Below, piece by piece: positions 12,405 to 22,870 of a stretch of DNA of 64,000 bases. The notes beneath the pieces are model-generated. The model saw nothing but the letters and a program-made list of their open reading frames with translations, was not told the origin of the DNA and ran no database searches. The stretch spans positions 9,812,675 through 9,876,674 of the forward strand of contig NC_087078.1 of NCBI RefSeq assembly GCF_026151205.1. Reading direction: 5' to 3'. A program made the position numbers and the translations under genes. Within the stretch, counting starts at the first letter, position 1. The number at the start of each line of letters is the position of its first letter. This DNA comes from Bolinopsis microptera (lineage: Eukaryota; Ctenophora; Tentaculata; Lobata; Bolinopsidae).

Positions 12405-13065
12405 CCCCCTGTAGGCTCACTCAGAATCTATTATTTGGTGATGAGTTAAGCAGAGCTTTAGCCAGCGATTTTTTTGGGGCGAGCGATTTTATGAGGCGGA
12501 ACTCGCTGGTCAAAATGTTAGGGAAAGAGGTCGGGCCTTTATCAAGGAGCTCTAAGAGTTTACGTGCTCCTTAAAAATACCCACATCCCCTCCATTTCCA
12601 CTGATTACAAATAAATGTGAAAACAGCAGGACACACATATTATATAATATAACGGCCGCTAAAAACTGGCTGATAAAAGCTTGAAATAGCAATATTAACT
12701 GACTAGTAGTATTAGTAATCATACCTTGTAGTATTAGTAATCATAACTAGTAGTATTAGTAATCATACCTTGATACAGGACAAATATCTGTGTAAGAACT
12801 GAGTAGGTTTCTCCTGTAACAAACTCATCAGATACTTGATCTTATCATCCTCTGTAGGATCAGGAGCATCTTTCTGAACTGACATTATGATCAAATCGCT
12901 GGATGTTATTCTGTTGAACAAGTCTCTCAGACCAGGGGAGACTGGTAATTGTGATGTTTCTTTAGAGGCGGAGGAGGTTTCTTTAATCTCCGGAGCAGTG
13001 GTTTCTGTGGTATGTGGTATTTCTAGATCTGAGGCCTGTTTATCAGATGTTGTTTCTGACGCCAT
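7577..13065 (-). CDS. CCDC97: CCDC97-like protein (DUF2052 family), three exons seen, 3' end not found
   Basis: Exon 1 is 12769-13065 (ATG at 13065), exon 2 is 8749-8842, exon 3 is 7577-7687. All junctions are GT-AG and the phases agree. Exon 1 ends with DDKIKYLMSLLQEKPTQF, exon 2 begins PEDVALFKEH, and exon 3 carries IRNRRYKRMQELISEG and AYFSDEEM. These match, in order, the conserved core of animal CCDC97 (TEHEKVAIL..., REEHLACF..., LRNRRYAALRELI...YFSDEQM, from memory). The N-terminus before the core is Ser/Thr/Glu-rich and looks disordered. The family is nuclear; I recall an association with the U2/SF3B part of the spliceosome but this is not shown here. Exon 3 ends in phase 1 at codon 1 of a Gly, so downstream exons must exist; none was recognised. 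Intron 1 (3.9 kb) contains the MFS transporter gene on the other strand. Intron 2 is mostly a 22-bp tandem array. A 9-codon uORF sits at 13127-13156. Confidence 0.85.
7830..8666. repeat. 22-bp tandem array (TTAGGTAGAGAACTTAAGACAC)-type filling a CCDC97 intron
   Basis: Roughly 38 units of two interspersed types: a 22-bp type containing GGTAGAGAACTTAAGACAC and a shorter type containing GGGTAGAGAACTTAAC. The order of the two types repeats in blocks (for example 8060-8240 and 8290-8480), indicating higher-order duplication. It occupies about 80% of CCDC97 intron 2. Confidence 0.9.
9715..11184 (+). CDS. MFS transporter, SV2/SVOP-like organic solute carrier
   Basis: Two coding exons, 9715-9959 and 10134-11184 (GT-AG), give 431 residues. 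The exon junction rebuilds the Major Facilitator signature DRFGRRP (residues 81-87) between membrane segments 2 and 3, which fixes the splice. The first membrane segment has GDSVEIYLP, with the Asp and Glu placed as in SV2/SVOP/SLC22-type carriers. The hydrophobic pattern fits about 12 membrane helices with a polar central loop (residues near 175-210). Substrate cannot be read from sequence. The gene lies wholly inside CCDC97 intron 1 on the opposite strand. The stop codon is 2 bp from a MITE (11187-11660) that offers AATAAA at 11300-11305. The upstream ATTGCAG just before the ATG could be a 3' splice site for a 5' UTR exon. Confidence 0.85.
11187..11660. mobile_element. MITE with ~30-bp imperfect terminal inverted repeats, abutting the MFS stop codon
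   Basis: The left end reads AACCACCTTGTCGGACAT and continues to GTCACGGAC. The right end is its imperfect reverse complement, finishing GATAAGGTAGTT. Subterminal copies of AATTATGTCCGTG occur in both orientations (11240-11290, 11590-11640). No ORF. It supplies AATAAA at 11300 to the transporter gene next to it. Superfamily not assigned; no clear target duplication. Confidence 0.7.
11712..12020. repeat. C-tract minisatellite (CCCCCTTAAAATGTAC / CCCCTAAAAATGTAC units)
   Basis: Alternating poly-C runs of 5-17 bases and the 13-15 base segment TTAAAATGTAC or TAAAAATGTACTGTAC, repeated about a dozen times. Confidence 0.9.
12206..12410. mobile_element. Small foldback with decamer array bounded by G- and C-tracts
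   Basis: Begins with GGGGGG followed by ACAATGG, then about eight units of ATAAAATGGC (some TATAAAATGG). A spacer follows, then the reverse complement TTTATGCCATGTTATGCC, then ATTG and a long C-tract (12357-12410). This is the same architecture as the elements at 33.15-35.42 kb and 61.27-62.07 kb but in miniature. Confidence 0.6.
12704..12772 (-). repeat. CCDC97: Triplicated 5' splice site region at CCDC97 exon 1
   Basis: Three copies of a ~23-bp unit containing TAGTATTAGTAATCATA abut the exon 1 donor at 12769. On the minus strand each unit is GTATGATTACTAATAC-like. At least one extra copy retains an AAG/GTATGA donor (near 12724), 45 bp downstream of the real one. Confidence 0.7.
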
Positions 13066-13126
13066 ACTAAGATGTTGTCTCGCGGGTGCGGCTGTAACAG
13101 CAGTACTCACATTATCACGTCATATG

Positions 13127-13156
13127 CTACAAAGGCACACTTCCGTTGTCGTCCAT
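13127..13156 (-). other. Upstream ORF (9 codons) before CCDC97
   Basis: ATG at 13156-13154 opens nine codons ending in TAG at 13129-13127, about 60 bp upstream of the chosen CCDC97 start at 13065. It would be a uORF if the 5' UTR is unspliced here; the transcript is not known. Confidence 0.35.
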
Positions 13157-13919
13157 CTTTAGATCTATAATTGGATTACAATTTTAGATTTGGTGATTAC
13201 ATATTGTGCCAAATATCTGCTTTGAAAATGTTTTTGGTTGTGGTAGTGGAAGGTCATGAGTTCTGGATATAACATCATCTACGAGTATAAAATGACTTAT
13301 GCCATATAAGTGAGTTGTCCCAAACAGTGGTTTATCACCTAATTTGAAGACGGTTTTTGAAATTGATCTACAATTTTGAGATAAGATTTGATGTAATGTA
13401 GTGTCTAAAAATAGCATCAAATTGGTCACACTGTGTACAAATTAGAAAATGGCCTGTTCAGTGTTCATGATACAAGTAATCAGGCTATTCTCCTATCATT
13501 TGCTGTTTAGGTCAATCGATATCATGTGGGTCAGATCTTTGTGTTCATCTCAGTCAATCTTTATCGAATTAAGATGTCACTTTACCATGTTCAATACACA
13601 TGATAAAAGACTAAGCAGTAAATAAGAAATCTTTATCGTATCATGATGTTAGAACTTAGAAAAGGACTGACTCAAATCAAGGAAACAACAACATAATAGT
13701 GATACTATTACTAAGTTCAATTCATTAGTTTAATGTTGTAGGAGAAAATTTTCAAATATTCAACAAAGACAATCATATCAACATTCAATATTATAAAATA
13801 CCTGGAGTTAATAATCTTTCATTTTAACTTAAAACAGTAAAGAATATTTTCAAATGCAATACATTTGAAGCTTTTTAACGTTTTAATGAAGTTGCCTATT
13901 TTACAAGCATATACGCTAG

Positions 13920-14648
13920 CTATCTTGACTTATTAACAACCCCGTTACAGTGCTGTAAAATCATGCTTATCTCCAAATTATGCAGCTCATCACAAAATAG
14001 GGACAGTGCTTTAGACTGAGCTGATCTAGAAAACAAATCAGTCAAAGATTTCCAACTCCACGGCTTTCTACCCTTGATATCGTCCAACAAACATTTATCC
14101 GCCTCTTCAGAGACTTTCCTCGCCCCAATATTTTCAGCAGCTTTAGAAACCTTGTTAAACAGCACATGATCAGGAGGTGTCTCACTGAACCAGGACCTAG
14201 CATTATCCCACCCAATCATCCCTAGCTCCCCCACATACTTACCCTCCATCCGGTGCACCAGAGCGTGAGAATATGTAGCGTTACCCAGAGCAAGTGAGTC
14301 GAGAACAGCAGGACCACCCCACTCAGAATCCTCTGGTAGAGAATAGGGCAGAACTAGGTCATGTGCTTCATCAACACCACCTACCATCATGTAAACAAGT
14401 CCTAACATAACATCAGCATTGTGTTCCTGCTCCTTTGTAATGTGAGTGTTAACGCGCGCACTGCGCACCACTCCCTCACACACCATGTCATCAGGACCAG
14501 TAATACTCTCTATCACATCTGGGAGTCTGGAGCGATCTAACTCGTTGTAAGCTTGGTAGAGCATTGGGGCTCCTTGATGAGGGAGAGGGTGTTCTTTAAA
14601 ATACTCAACTACTGAAACCACTGAGGTTGAGTAGGTTGTGTTAGCCAT
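13920..14648 (-). CDS. Uncharacterised single-exon protein, tandem paralog A
   Basis: A 242-residue ORF with ATG at 14648. I do not recognise a named domain. Visible features are an acidic/hydrophobic helical N-terminal half, the central block HALVHRMEG followed by a GxxNA..WF pattern (WDNARSWF), and a helical C-terminus with KGRKPWSWKSLTDLF. The HALxHRxEG...NAxxWF pattern reminds me of an uncharacterised family of enzyme-like proteins also in bacteria and fungi, at low confidence. The neighbour at 15328-16053 is a paralog. Residues 1-103 differ at only two positions while the remainder is strongly diverged, and the 5' flanking ~230 bp is also nearly identical. No signal peptide or membrane segment. 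Confidence 0.7.
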   Translation of the reverse strand: MANTTYSTSVVSVVEYFKEHPLPHQGAPMLYQAYNELDRSRLPDVIESITGPDDMVCEGVVRSARVNTHITKEQEHNADVMLGLVYMMVGGVDEAHDLVLPYSLPEDSEWGGPAVLDSLALGNATYSHALVHRMEGKYVGELGMIGWDNARSWFSETPPDHVLFNKVSKAAENIGARKVSEEADKCLLDDIKGRKPWSWKSLTDLFSRSAQSKALSLFCDELHNLEISMILQHCNGVVNKSR

Positions 14649-15327
14649 GTTTTCAATCAGTCCTTGTACCAGTGATTGGATATCTCTATTACCAAAGTCT
14701 ATACGGTGATCGGCTCCTCTTTCTCTATTCCCTTCACTGCTAAGAACATTGTATAAGCTGCAGTTATGAAAAATAAGTTTTCAAATTTTGATTAACATGG
14801 TTCTAATTTCTTTATTAATATAATATGTTCTAATTTCTATATAAATATAAAAGTGATTTGTTTACATAGAAATAAGAAACACGTAGCAACAGCTCTAGCT
14901 CAGGCCTTAGATTTGTATCAACGGATAAGCCATAAATTATTTTTCTGAGCTCAAAAAGAACTTGATCAATCAAAAAAGGATATTAAAACTATAATGTTGT
15001 AATATTTTAATATAATTAATTGGATTTGATAACATTTGCGTAAGTTATAAAGTTAATAGAATTACAATAGTTTAAAAGTTAGTTTTATTTTTAATAGCAT
15101 CGTTTAAGTCTGCTTGTTACTCTGCCTCTTGCATATATATTATATTTATGTCTCATGATAATCTAAAAGGATTATAAAAAATAGGGCCACGCTTATCATA
15201 AAAGGGTAACCTAAGAACTTGAATTGTTTCCATATATTTGCGATAAGAACTATGAAGTCTGCATGCACAAGCACATAAAATTGAAAATCTTGTAAAATAA
15301 CTAAAATATAATGTGACTCTTCTAGGA

Positions 15328-16053
15328 TCATGAATTATTGACAGTAGAATTACAGTGTCTAAAAAGAATATCAATCTCCAGGTTATGAATTTTATCACAG
15401 AATGAAGCTATCTCCGAGGAACGATGTGAATGATAACACAGATTTGTAAAAGACGTCCAGTTCCAAGGTTTATTACCTCTTATCTTATCACAGAACTTCT
15501 TATCTTCACCGCTAAAGTTGTGCTGTATTTCAAGACTCAGACAAGTCTCAGAGAGATTATTATAAAGAACGTGTTCTGAAGGAACTCTCCCAAACCAGAA
15601 GTGAGCATTGTCATACCCCATCATCCCTCCCTCTCCTGGATGCTCCCCCTCCATACGATGAACTAGTGCATGGCAGTGTGTTGCGTTACTCAGAGCCGGG
15701 GAATCCAGGACTGCAGGTCCACCATATATAGTATCACAAGGCCAAGAGTAGGGCAGAACTAGGTCATGTGCTTCATCAACACCACCTACCATCATGTAAA
15801 CAAGTCCTAACATAACGTCTGCATTGTGTTCCTGCTCCTTTGTAATGTGAGTGTTAACGCGCGCACTGCGCACCACTCCCTCACACACCATGTCATCAGG
15901 ACCAGTAATACTCTCTATCACATCTGGGAGTCTGGAGCGATCTAACTCGTTGTAAGCTTGGTAGAGCATTGGGGCTCCTTGATGAGGGAGTGGGTTTTCT
16001 TTAAAATACTCAACTACTGAAACCACTGAGGTTGAGTAGGTTGTGTCAGCCAT
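15328..16053 (-). CDS. Uncharacterised single-exon protein, tandem paralog B
   Basis: A 241-residue paralog of the protein at 13920-14648, with the same start context. The central block reads HALVHRMEGEHPGEGG and YDNAHFWFGR, so the His, Arg, Glu, Asn and Trp of the shared pattern are all kept. Divergence from paralog A starts abruptly after residue 103 (nucleotide 15745 here, 14340 in A). The C-terminus has NKPWNWTSFTNLC where A has RKPWSWKSLTDLF. A third, truncated copy follows at 16310-16625. Probably transcribed independently, since there is 680 bp between the two ORFs; no function can be assigned. Confidence 0.7.
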   Translation of the reverse strand: MADTTYSTSVVSVVEYFKENPLPHQGAPMLYQAYNELDRSRLPDVIESITGPDDMVCEGVVRSARVNTHITKEQEHNADVMLGLVYMMVGGVDEAHDLVLPYSWPCDTIYGGPAVLDSPALSNATHCHALVHRMEGEHPGEGGMMGYDNAHFWFGRVPSEHVLYNNLSETCLSLEIQHNFSGEDKKFCDKIRGNKPWNWTSFTNLCYHSHRSSEIASFCDKIHNLEIDILFRHCNSTVNNS

Positions 16054-16309
16054 GTTTTCAATCAGTCCTTGTGCCAGTGATTTGATCTCTCTATTACCAA
16101 AGTCTATACGGTGATCGGCTCCTCTTTCTCTATTCCCTTCACTGCTAAGAACATTCTATAAGCTGCAGTTATGAAAAATAAGTTTTCAAATTTTGATTAA
16201 CATGGTTCTAATTTCTTTATTAAAAGTGATTTGTTTACATAGAAATAAGAAACACGTAGCAATAGCATTATCGTGTAAGTCTGCTTGTTAATCTGCCTCG
16301 TGCATATTT

Positions 16310-16625
16310 ATTATATTTATGTCTCATGATAATCTAAAAGGTTTATAAGAAATAAGATACGGCCACGGCTTATCAGTAACCTAAGAACTTGAATTGTTTC
16401 CATATATTTGCGATAAGAACTATGAAGTCTGCATGCACAAGCACATAAAATTGAAAATCTTGTAAAATAACTATTAAATATAATGTGACTCTTCTAGGAT
16501 CATGAATTATTGACAGTAGAATTACAGTGTCTAAAAATAATTTCAATCTCCAGGTTATGAATTTTATCACAGAATGAAGCTATCTCCGAGGAACGATGTG
16601 GATGAGCACACAGATTTGTAAAAGA
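16310..16625 (-). pseudogene. Truncated third copy of the tandem paralog (3' end only)
   Basis: 16310-16625 is nearly identical to 15140-15450, the last ~60 codons and 3' flank of paralog B. Similarity stops abruptly at AAAGATTTGC near 16628. Only the C-terminal coding part survives. This gives at least three units in the tandem duplication. Confidence 0.7.
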
Positions 16626-17768
<1,143 letters not shown>

Positions 17769-17901
17769 TCACTCATTACATCATTATTATTATTATTATT
17801 ACCCATGCGAATAAATGATAATAAGTGGCTGCACAGCAACACACACTGACACAGTAATATTAAGCAACGTCCAAAAGTCTTATCAATCAAATCAATTTAG
17901 T

Positions 17902-20899
17902 TTATTCGTTTTCTTTTGGAGTGTTGCCACATATGTTTCTCCAGATGATTGACTTTGGCTTCGCCTGATTCTGACTGTATAGGACCCTGTAAAACATAAA
18001 GTTAAGCACACTTGAAAGAAGCGCATCAGAAGTTCAAGTACCATGTCTGACCATACACAAATATTTGTAGACAATGGACATACACAACATTTTTAGCCAA
18101 TTTCAAAAGAGAATTCTCTAAAATGAGTGCAAACCTAGACCTGTAAGAGCACTTTTCTTCGCTGTGGTTAGAGAACATAGACCCATCCTCATCATCACTG
18201 TTACGCGCCTTAATCTCAGGAGCTACTTTAGCCACCTCCTCCGTCACGTCAATAACTAACCAGTCCTGGTGGTACCTGTCCGGACCTGGGACTGCTGGGA
18301 GGGTCAGGATCAATCATCACAGTTGTTAAAACTAACAAACTTAATAGTACATTTAATGGGAATTATGCAAGAATTTAAAAAGACAGGATTATGTTTGTCA
18401 TATTGATACAATGATCATATTGATTTTATAATTTGACCGAGAAAGTAAATCATTTAGCTATTTAGCAGTACAATGAATTTGAGGGTGGTTTCATAAAAGC
18501 AAATAAAATTAAACAACAAGTTTTTTTTTGGAAACATGTCTGGTTTGGTGAACCTTGTTACAAATTATTATACCTCCGGCAGGGTTATCAAGAGGCTCAT
18601 GACAGGACTTAAAAACAGAACCTGGTTGGAACACATGAGTTATGGTGGGAAGCATAGGAAGATCCTGGACAGCTCAACCGAGGCATGTGTGGAAACTGTT
18701 CACAATGGCCTCATCCAACATTGGGAAGAGGACAGAACACTTTATATTATTAGCAGGTCAATGATATGTAATTTAATGGTTATGGAATTTTATTACCTTT
18801 GTCAGGATCCCTCCAACTCATGTGAGAATCTAGATCTCCTTGGGGTAAAGCATCATCAATTATCTCATCTTCTTCAGCGACAACATCTGCAAATTATTCG
18901 GATTAGGTTAGCATTATAATCTAGAATAGGATTCAATTCTTAGCCTGCAATTGAAATTGAGCTTGCATAAAATCACCACAAAGTGTTTTTTTTTCAAAAT
19001 TGAAGGACAAAATGTATCCAATAATTGTAATTGATAAATAATAACCTCTGTCAAAGTGAGGGACTGGATCATAGTTGACAAAATGATGTCGAGATCCAGC
19101 AGACTGCGATCTTGCTATCTGAATACAGTCAGGTTCTGTTGCTGTCGTCAAAACTGAACCTGTTTAATTTTGATTATTTCAAAGTTAAGCCTAATTCTTA
19201 TAAATAAAAGTTTTGATGTTAAAATATATAGTATAAACATCTGCATCAGAACATGATGATCCTTACTATATTTTTAAAGTCACTATTGTATTTCAAAGTT
19301 AAGCCTAATTCTTATAAATAAAAGTTTTGATGTTAAAATATAGTATAAACATCTGCATCAGAACATGATGATCCTTACTATATTTTTAAAGTCACTATTG
19401 TGACGGTACATTAGAACTAGACAGAAACAAAGTGTGAAGGGCCTGAACGGAACCCGTGCATGCTTACTGGTTCTAGCACGAAACTTGGGGGGCTGAGCTG
19501 CAGAAATATCTTTGAAGTCTACAGCATACGCATAAGCACACATCAAACTAATCTGGTCTCCTTCGTTGAGGGTTATGAATCTGTCTGATGGTATGTCTTG
19601 AGCTATGGATTGACCCACTTTCTTCACGTGGCAGGGATTTTTGTGTAACTGAAAGTGGAAGTTATCCCATTTATTGAAAAATCGTTTTCCAAAAATCAAA
19701 AAATCTTCATTGATAAGAAAGCTGGCGGAACAGTATATTAAGAACTTTGCCTGATGTCCATGAAAATATTAAATGTTAAATACAAAGAATAACTTATAAA
19801 TAACTAACCAGCTTTATTGAAAGTTCTCTGTCTTGGATACGGAGGCCAAGGTGAGTTCGTGATATTTTTCTGTCACTTATCTGAAAACATATGATTGTTA
19901 TTGCTAATGTGGTACCAACCAGTACCAGAAAACTTGCAGATATAAGGGCTACTCAATAATAGCAAAGAGCGTTCAACACAGAGAAAATAATTGGTTGGTA
20001 AATTCTGAGAATCAATACCCCAAGAATGGCTCTTCCGATTTTGACCTCCCCTTGATCAGGCAAAAGAATATCCCCGAACATGTCATCAGAGTTGAGTGGA
20101 CACAAGCACCACTGCTTCTTAGGGATGGGTTGTTGATTGTCATTGGGTACCTCCACCGTTGTCATCTATAGAACAAGTTTCAAATGAGTAGCAGATTCGA
20201 ATATAGCACAATATTAATCTTTGATCGAATTTGATTATAAAATAATCACTTCAGTACAGTATCATACAATGGTATACGGTGGACTAAAAGTTTACAGACT
20301 TTACTGAAGGGTGCCATAGGTTACAAAATCATAAATCTTTGGCACTTAGCAGGATCCCTCCTCATTTTACCCTCAATCACATACCCGATCATTCAGCTGA
20401 CCGCTGACTCGACCGAGGAGATGCAGCCATTATCCAGCCATTGCCCAGATTTGTAATTTCGCAAAAATCCAATACATCCTTAGTTACTTATACTTCCTAG
20501 ACTAGGTAACAAGTGGAAAGTCTACCTATAAAACAGGTTAGCAACTTCATTCATTGGAGTGCTAGATCATTGTATCAGTGCATACGGAACTATTGATCAA
20601 AACTTTATTCTCTAAGTGTTCATAACATAACATAACATAACATAACATAGCATCACAAAGCCTCCGATGCATTTTAAAAGCTCAGTAACATTTGGTACAA
20701 ACAACAACATTAAGAAGCCAACCAATATCAGGATCTACAAAGCGGCTGTGTCAAATATACTTCTTTGTGAAAGATAAGTATAGGATACTAACAAGGCGCA
20801 GGTAAGAGATACCCCAGACGAATCCTGAATATTTAATAGATCTTGATTATGTGATGAGGATACCAGAACAAAAGAAAAACATTTAACTATCTTTACCAT
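17902..20899 (-). CDS. APLF-like FHA-domain protein
   Basis: Coding exons 20019-20165, 19809-19880, 19468-19648, 19046-19153, 18797-18886, 18141-18294 and 17902-17986 total 837 nt (278 residues). All are GT-AG with matching phases. A first exon ending in ATG/gtaaag at 20899-20897 would add one Met, because the next exon begins exactly at ATG after TCTATAG. The N-terminus is an FHA domain: VKIGRAILG, then ISDRKISRTHLG, then HKNPC, then LNEGDQISL. These align with human APLF (IGRGPLLGITDKRVSRRHA...HTNPC...LNPGDSFSL, from memory), including the phosphothreonine-binding Arg, Ser and His. APLF's FHA binds XRCC1/XRCC4 in DNA break repair. The C-terminal half is acidic (DVVAEEDEIIDDAL, NSDDEDGS), but I see no PBZ zinc finger (CxxxxxC...H...H) as in vertebrate APLF. 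Role in end joining is therefore inferred from the FHA alone. Confidence 0.8.
19184..19400. repeat. ~109-bp tandem duplication inside an APLF-like intron and adjoining sequence
   Basis: AAAGTTAAGCCTAATTC through TTTAAAGTCACTATTGT occurs twice, back to back, with 1-2 differences. The right-hand end GTCACTATTGTGACGG and the next bases (ACATTAGAACTAG) recur at 23982-24013 beside a NAA15 exon. Confidence 0.8.
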
Positions 20900-21034
20900 C
20901 TCAGAGCGTGGAAAAACGTTCAAAATCCGCGGCCTCGTTATCAAATGTTTTTAAGGAATAGCTCTTTTCGCAAATGTCGACAATATCACGTGTTAAAATT
21001 ATCACGTGACTTTGGTTTTAGTGGGAGTGATCAA
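20890..21034. promoter_or_regulatory. Candidate bidirectional promoter with two CACGTG boxes
   Basis: Between the probable first exon of the APLF-like gene (minus, ATG at 20899) and a plus-strand ATG at 21035 there are about 135 bp. Two ATCACGTG sites lie at 20985-20992 and 21001-21008, the binding core for bHLH-type factors. Head-to-head spacing of this size is typical of shared promoters; expression is inferred, not shown. Confidence 0.4.
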
Positions 21035-21071
21035 ATGGACACTGCGAACGAAAAGCTACAGACTAGACAGG
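21035..21071 (+). CDS. Candidate first coding exon of an unknown plus-strand gene
   Basis: ATGGACACTGCGAACG opens 12 codons (MDTANEKLQTRQ) ending at CAGG/GTAATA, a fair splice donor. Read through, the frame ends after 28 codons. No downstream exon was recognised before NAA15 at 23.7 kb. Support is the ATG, the donor and the CACGTG-bearing upstream region only. Confidence 0.25.
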
Positions 21072-22089
21072 GTAATATAAAATATAATATATATTGTGAC
21101 TTTTTGATAACAAATGAAATGTAAGTACACTCAGTTTGCTTTATAAATATTTTTAACGGGTGATACACGTAAAATATTTGTTCCATATATTAGGACCGTC
21201 GACGAGTCCAACTCGTCGCACGTTTTGGTAGGTTGTAAACCTACAAAAATATTTCCTTTAATATAAAGACGAAGCCTTCAAATGAAAAAATAAAAAAGGC
21301 AGGGCTTCAAAATTGGCAATTTTAAAAAGCCATCATTCTATCAGGTCTTATTTCAAAATATTAAATAAATAGGATATAATAAACTAAATTTCACATACCA
21401 ACCTTACTTTACCAAAAACTTTTATGGATGTTACTCGTCTAAATTTCTTTGACAGATGTTACTCGTCTAAATTTTTTCGAAGTAGCGCGCGCCGCTTTCT
21501 TCTCGAAATGTTATGGCCGACAGCAAGTGCTACGAAGTAGCGCGCGCCGGGCAAAACCATAAACAATGGTCAACCAAAAATTTTAAAACTGGTTGCAATG
21601 ATTTACATACGGCTGGAGAAGCTTTCGTGTTTCAAAATGGTCAAAATTAAAGACGCTGAAGCCTTCGCCAAAATTAACCCTATTTTTTAAACAAACTAAG
21701 TATAAGTGTAAATTTGTTGACATATACGTTGCATGCCGCTTCACGCTTTTCGCGGAAAAAATATATATATCATATACATCTCTAATATTTGAGATATGTA
21801 ACATGTATCAACAAATTTGTTGTCTCACGTCGCGTTGTGAAAACCCGCGCGCCGCGCACGAGTGGGCGGCTGTATCGTGGTAATACCACTAAGTGAAACA
21901 AAAATTAGGGTCACGACTTATTACTGGGTGGCGCTCAGTTACTGGGCGGCGCTCAGCCCGGATTTTTATGAACATAATCGCCTGGGGTCCCCAGGTAAGG
22001 CGCTCAGTAGCTGTCATTTGCATACCGCCAGATCTCTATCATGTCAATCATCAATGAACATAGTAACTTGGGGTTTTGCCCTTTACTAA

Positions 22090-22218
22090 CCAGAGCCCTC
22101 TCGCTTGTTAATACGGGTGATACTCTTAAAATATCTGTTCCATATATTGGACCGTCCAACTCGGCGCGCGCCCTGGTAGGTTGTAAACCTACAATCTCGC
22201 TTGCAGAGAGGGCTCTGG
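22090..22218. mobile_element. 129-bp inverted-repeat element (CCAGAGCCCTCTC ends)
   Basis: Perfect 13-bp terminal inverted repeats, CCAGAGCCCTCTC at 22090-22102 and its complement at 22206-22218. The interior contains the dispersed TTCCATATATTGGACCGTCC module also seen near 21180. No ORF. Target duplication not clear. Confidence 0.6.
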
Positions 22219-22466
22219 TGAAACAATGCAATTAGCGTGTCACGCAGTACGTACTGCGTACGTACGCGTATACACATGTGAACCTTGGGTCCGGTATCAT
22301 TCGTTAAGGGTTTCCAAGTAAGTCACGACGTAATACAATAAACTTGTACGTTTATAACCTATACCATGAAGACTTTACGGATGTTACTCGTCGAAATTTC
22401 TTCGAAGTAGTGCGCGCCGCTTTCTTCTCGAGGCAATTTGAATTAGTGCTACGAAGTAGCGTGCAC

Positions 22467-22555
22467 TTGTCATACGTTGTATGACCCGCCGCGCACGAAG
22501 TGCGCAGCTCCCCCTGTAGCGTCGAAGCGACCGTGGGGGTCACCACGTGATACAA
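22467..22555 (+). mobile_element. hAT-like MITE, copy 2
   Basis: An 89-bp element TTGTCATACG...GTGATACAA flanked by the perfect 8-bp direct repeat GCGTGCAC (22459-22466, 22556-22563). The centre is a GC-rich near-palindrome (CGCGCACGAAGTGCGC). It matches the copies at 4628 (reversed) and 22744. Confidence 0.85.
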
Positions 22556-22743
22556 GCGTGCACCGGGCTAGCCCATTAACAATGGACAATACCAAAACGC
22601 AGTACGCCGAGTTTGTAGCGCGATGCACCACTGGGCCGCCCTTCAAATAATATAGCAACGTTTCACTTACTGGGCGGCGCTCAGCCTGTCATTCCGCCGA
22701 ATCTTTATTGTTTATGTTCATGAACATAATAGCCTGGGGTCGC

Positions 22744-22839
22744 TTGTCATACGTTGTATGACCCGCCGCGCACGAAGTGCGCGGCTCCCCCTGTAGCGTC
22801 GAAGTGTGAAGCGACCGTGGGGGTCACCACGTGATACAA
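22744..22839 (+). mobile_element. hAT-like MITE, copy 3
   Basis: A 96-bp element with the same ends as copy 2 and a small internal insertion (GTGTGAA). Flanks are GGGGTCGC (22736-22743) and GGGGTCCC (22840-22847), an 8-bp duplication with one mismatch. It splits a palindrome CCTGGGGTCCCCAGG that is intact at 21980. Confidence 0.85.
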
Positions 22840-22870
22840 GGGGTCCCCAGGTAAGGTTTCACTTACCTTG

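Larger units (their letters stand above)
21150..22870. repeat. Cluster of nested short GC-rich repeats
   Basis: Several modules occur twice or more. TTCCATATATT(A)GGACCGTC with TAGGTTGTAAACCTAC is at 21180-21245 and 22137-22193. GAAGTAGCGCGCGCC / CTTTCTTCTCGA is near 21478, 21533 and 22403. ACTGGGCGGCGCTCAG is near 21940 and 22670. CCTGGGGTCCCCAGGTAAG is at 21980 and, split by a MITE, at 22734-22856. No gene is supported; this is a landing site for small elements. Confidence 0.65.
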
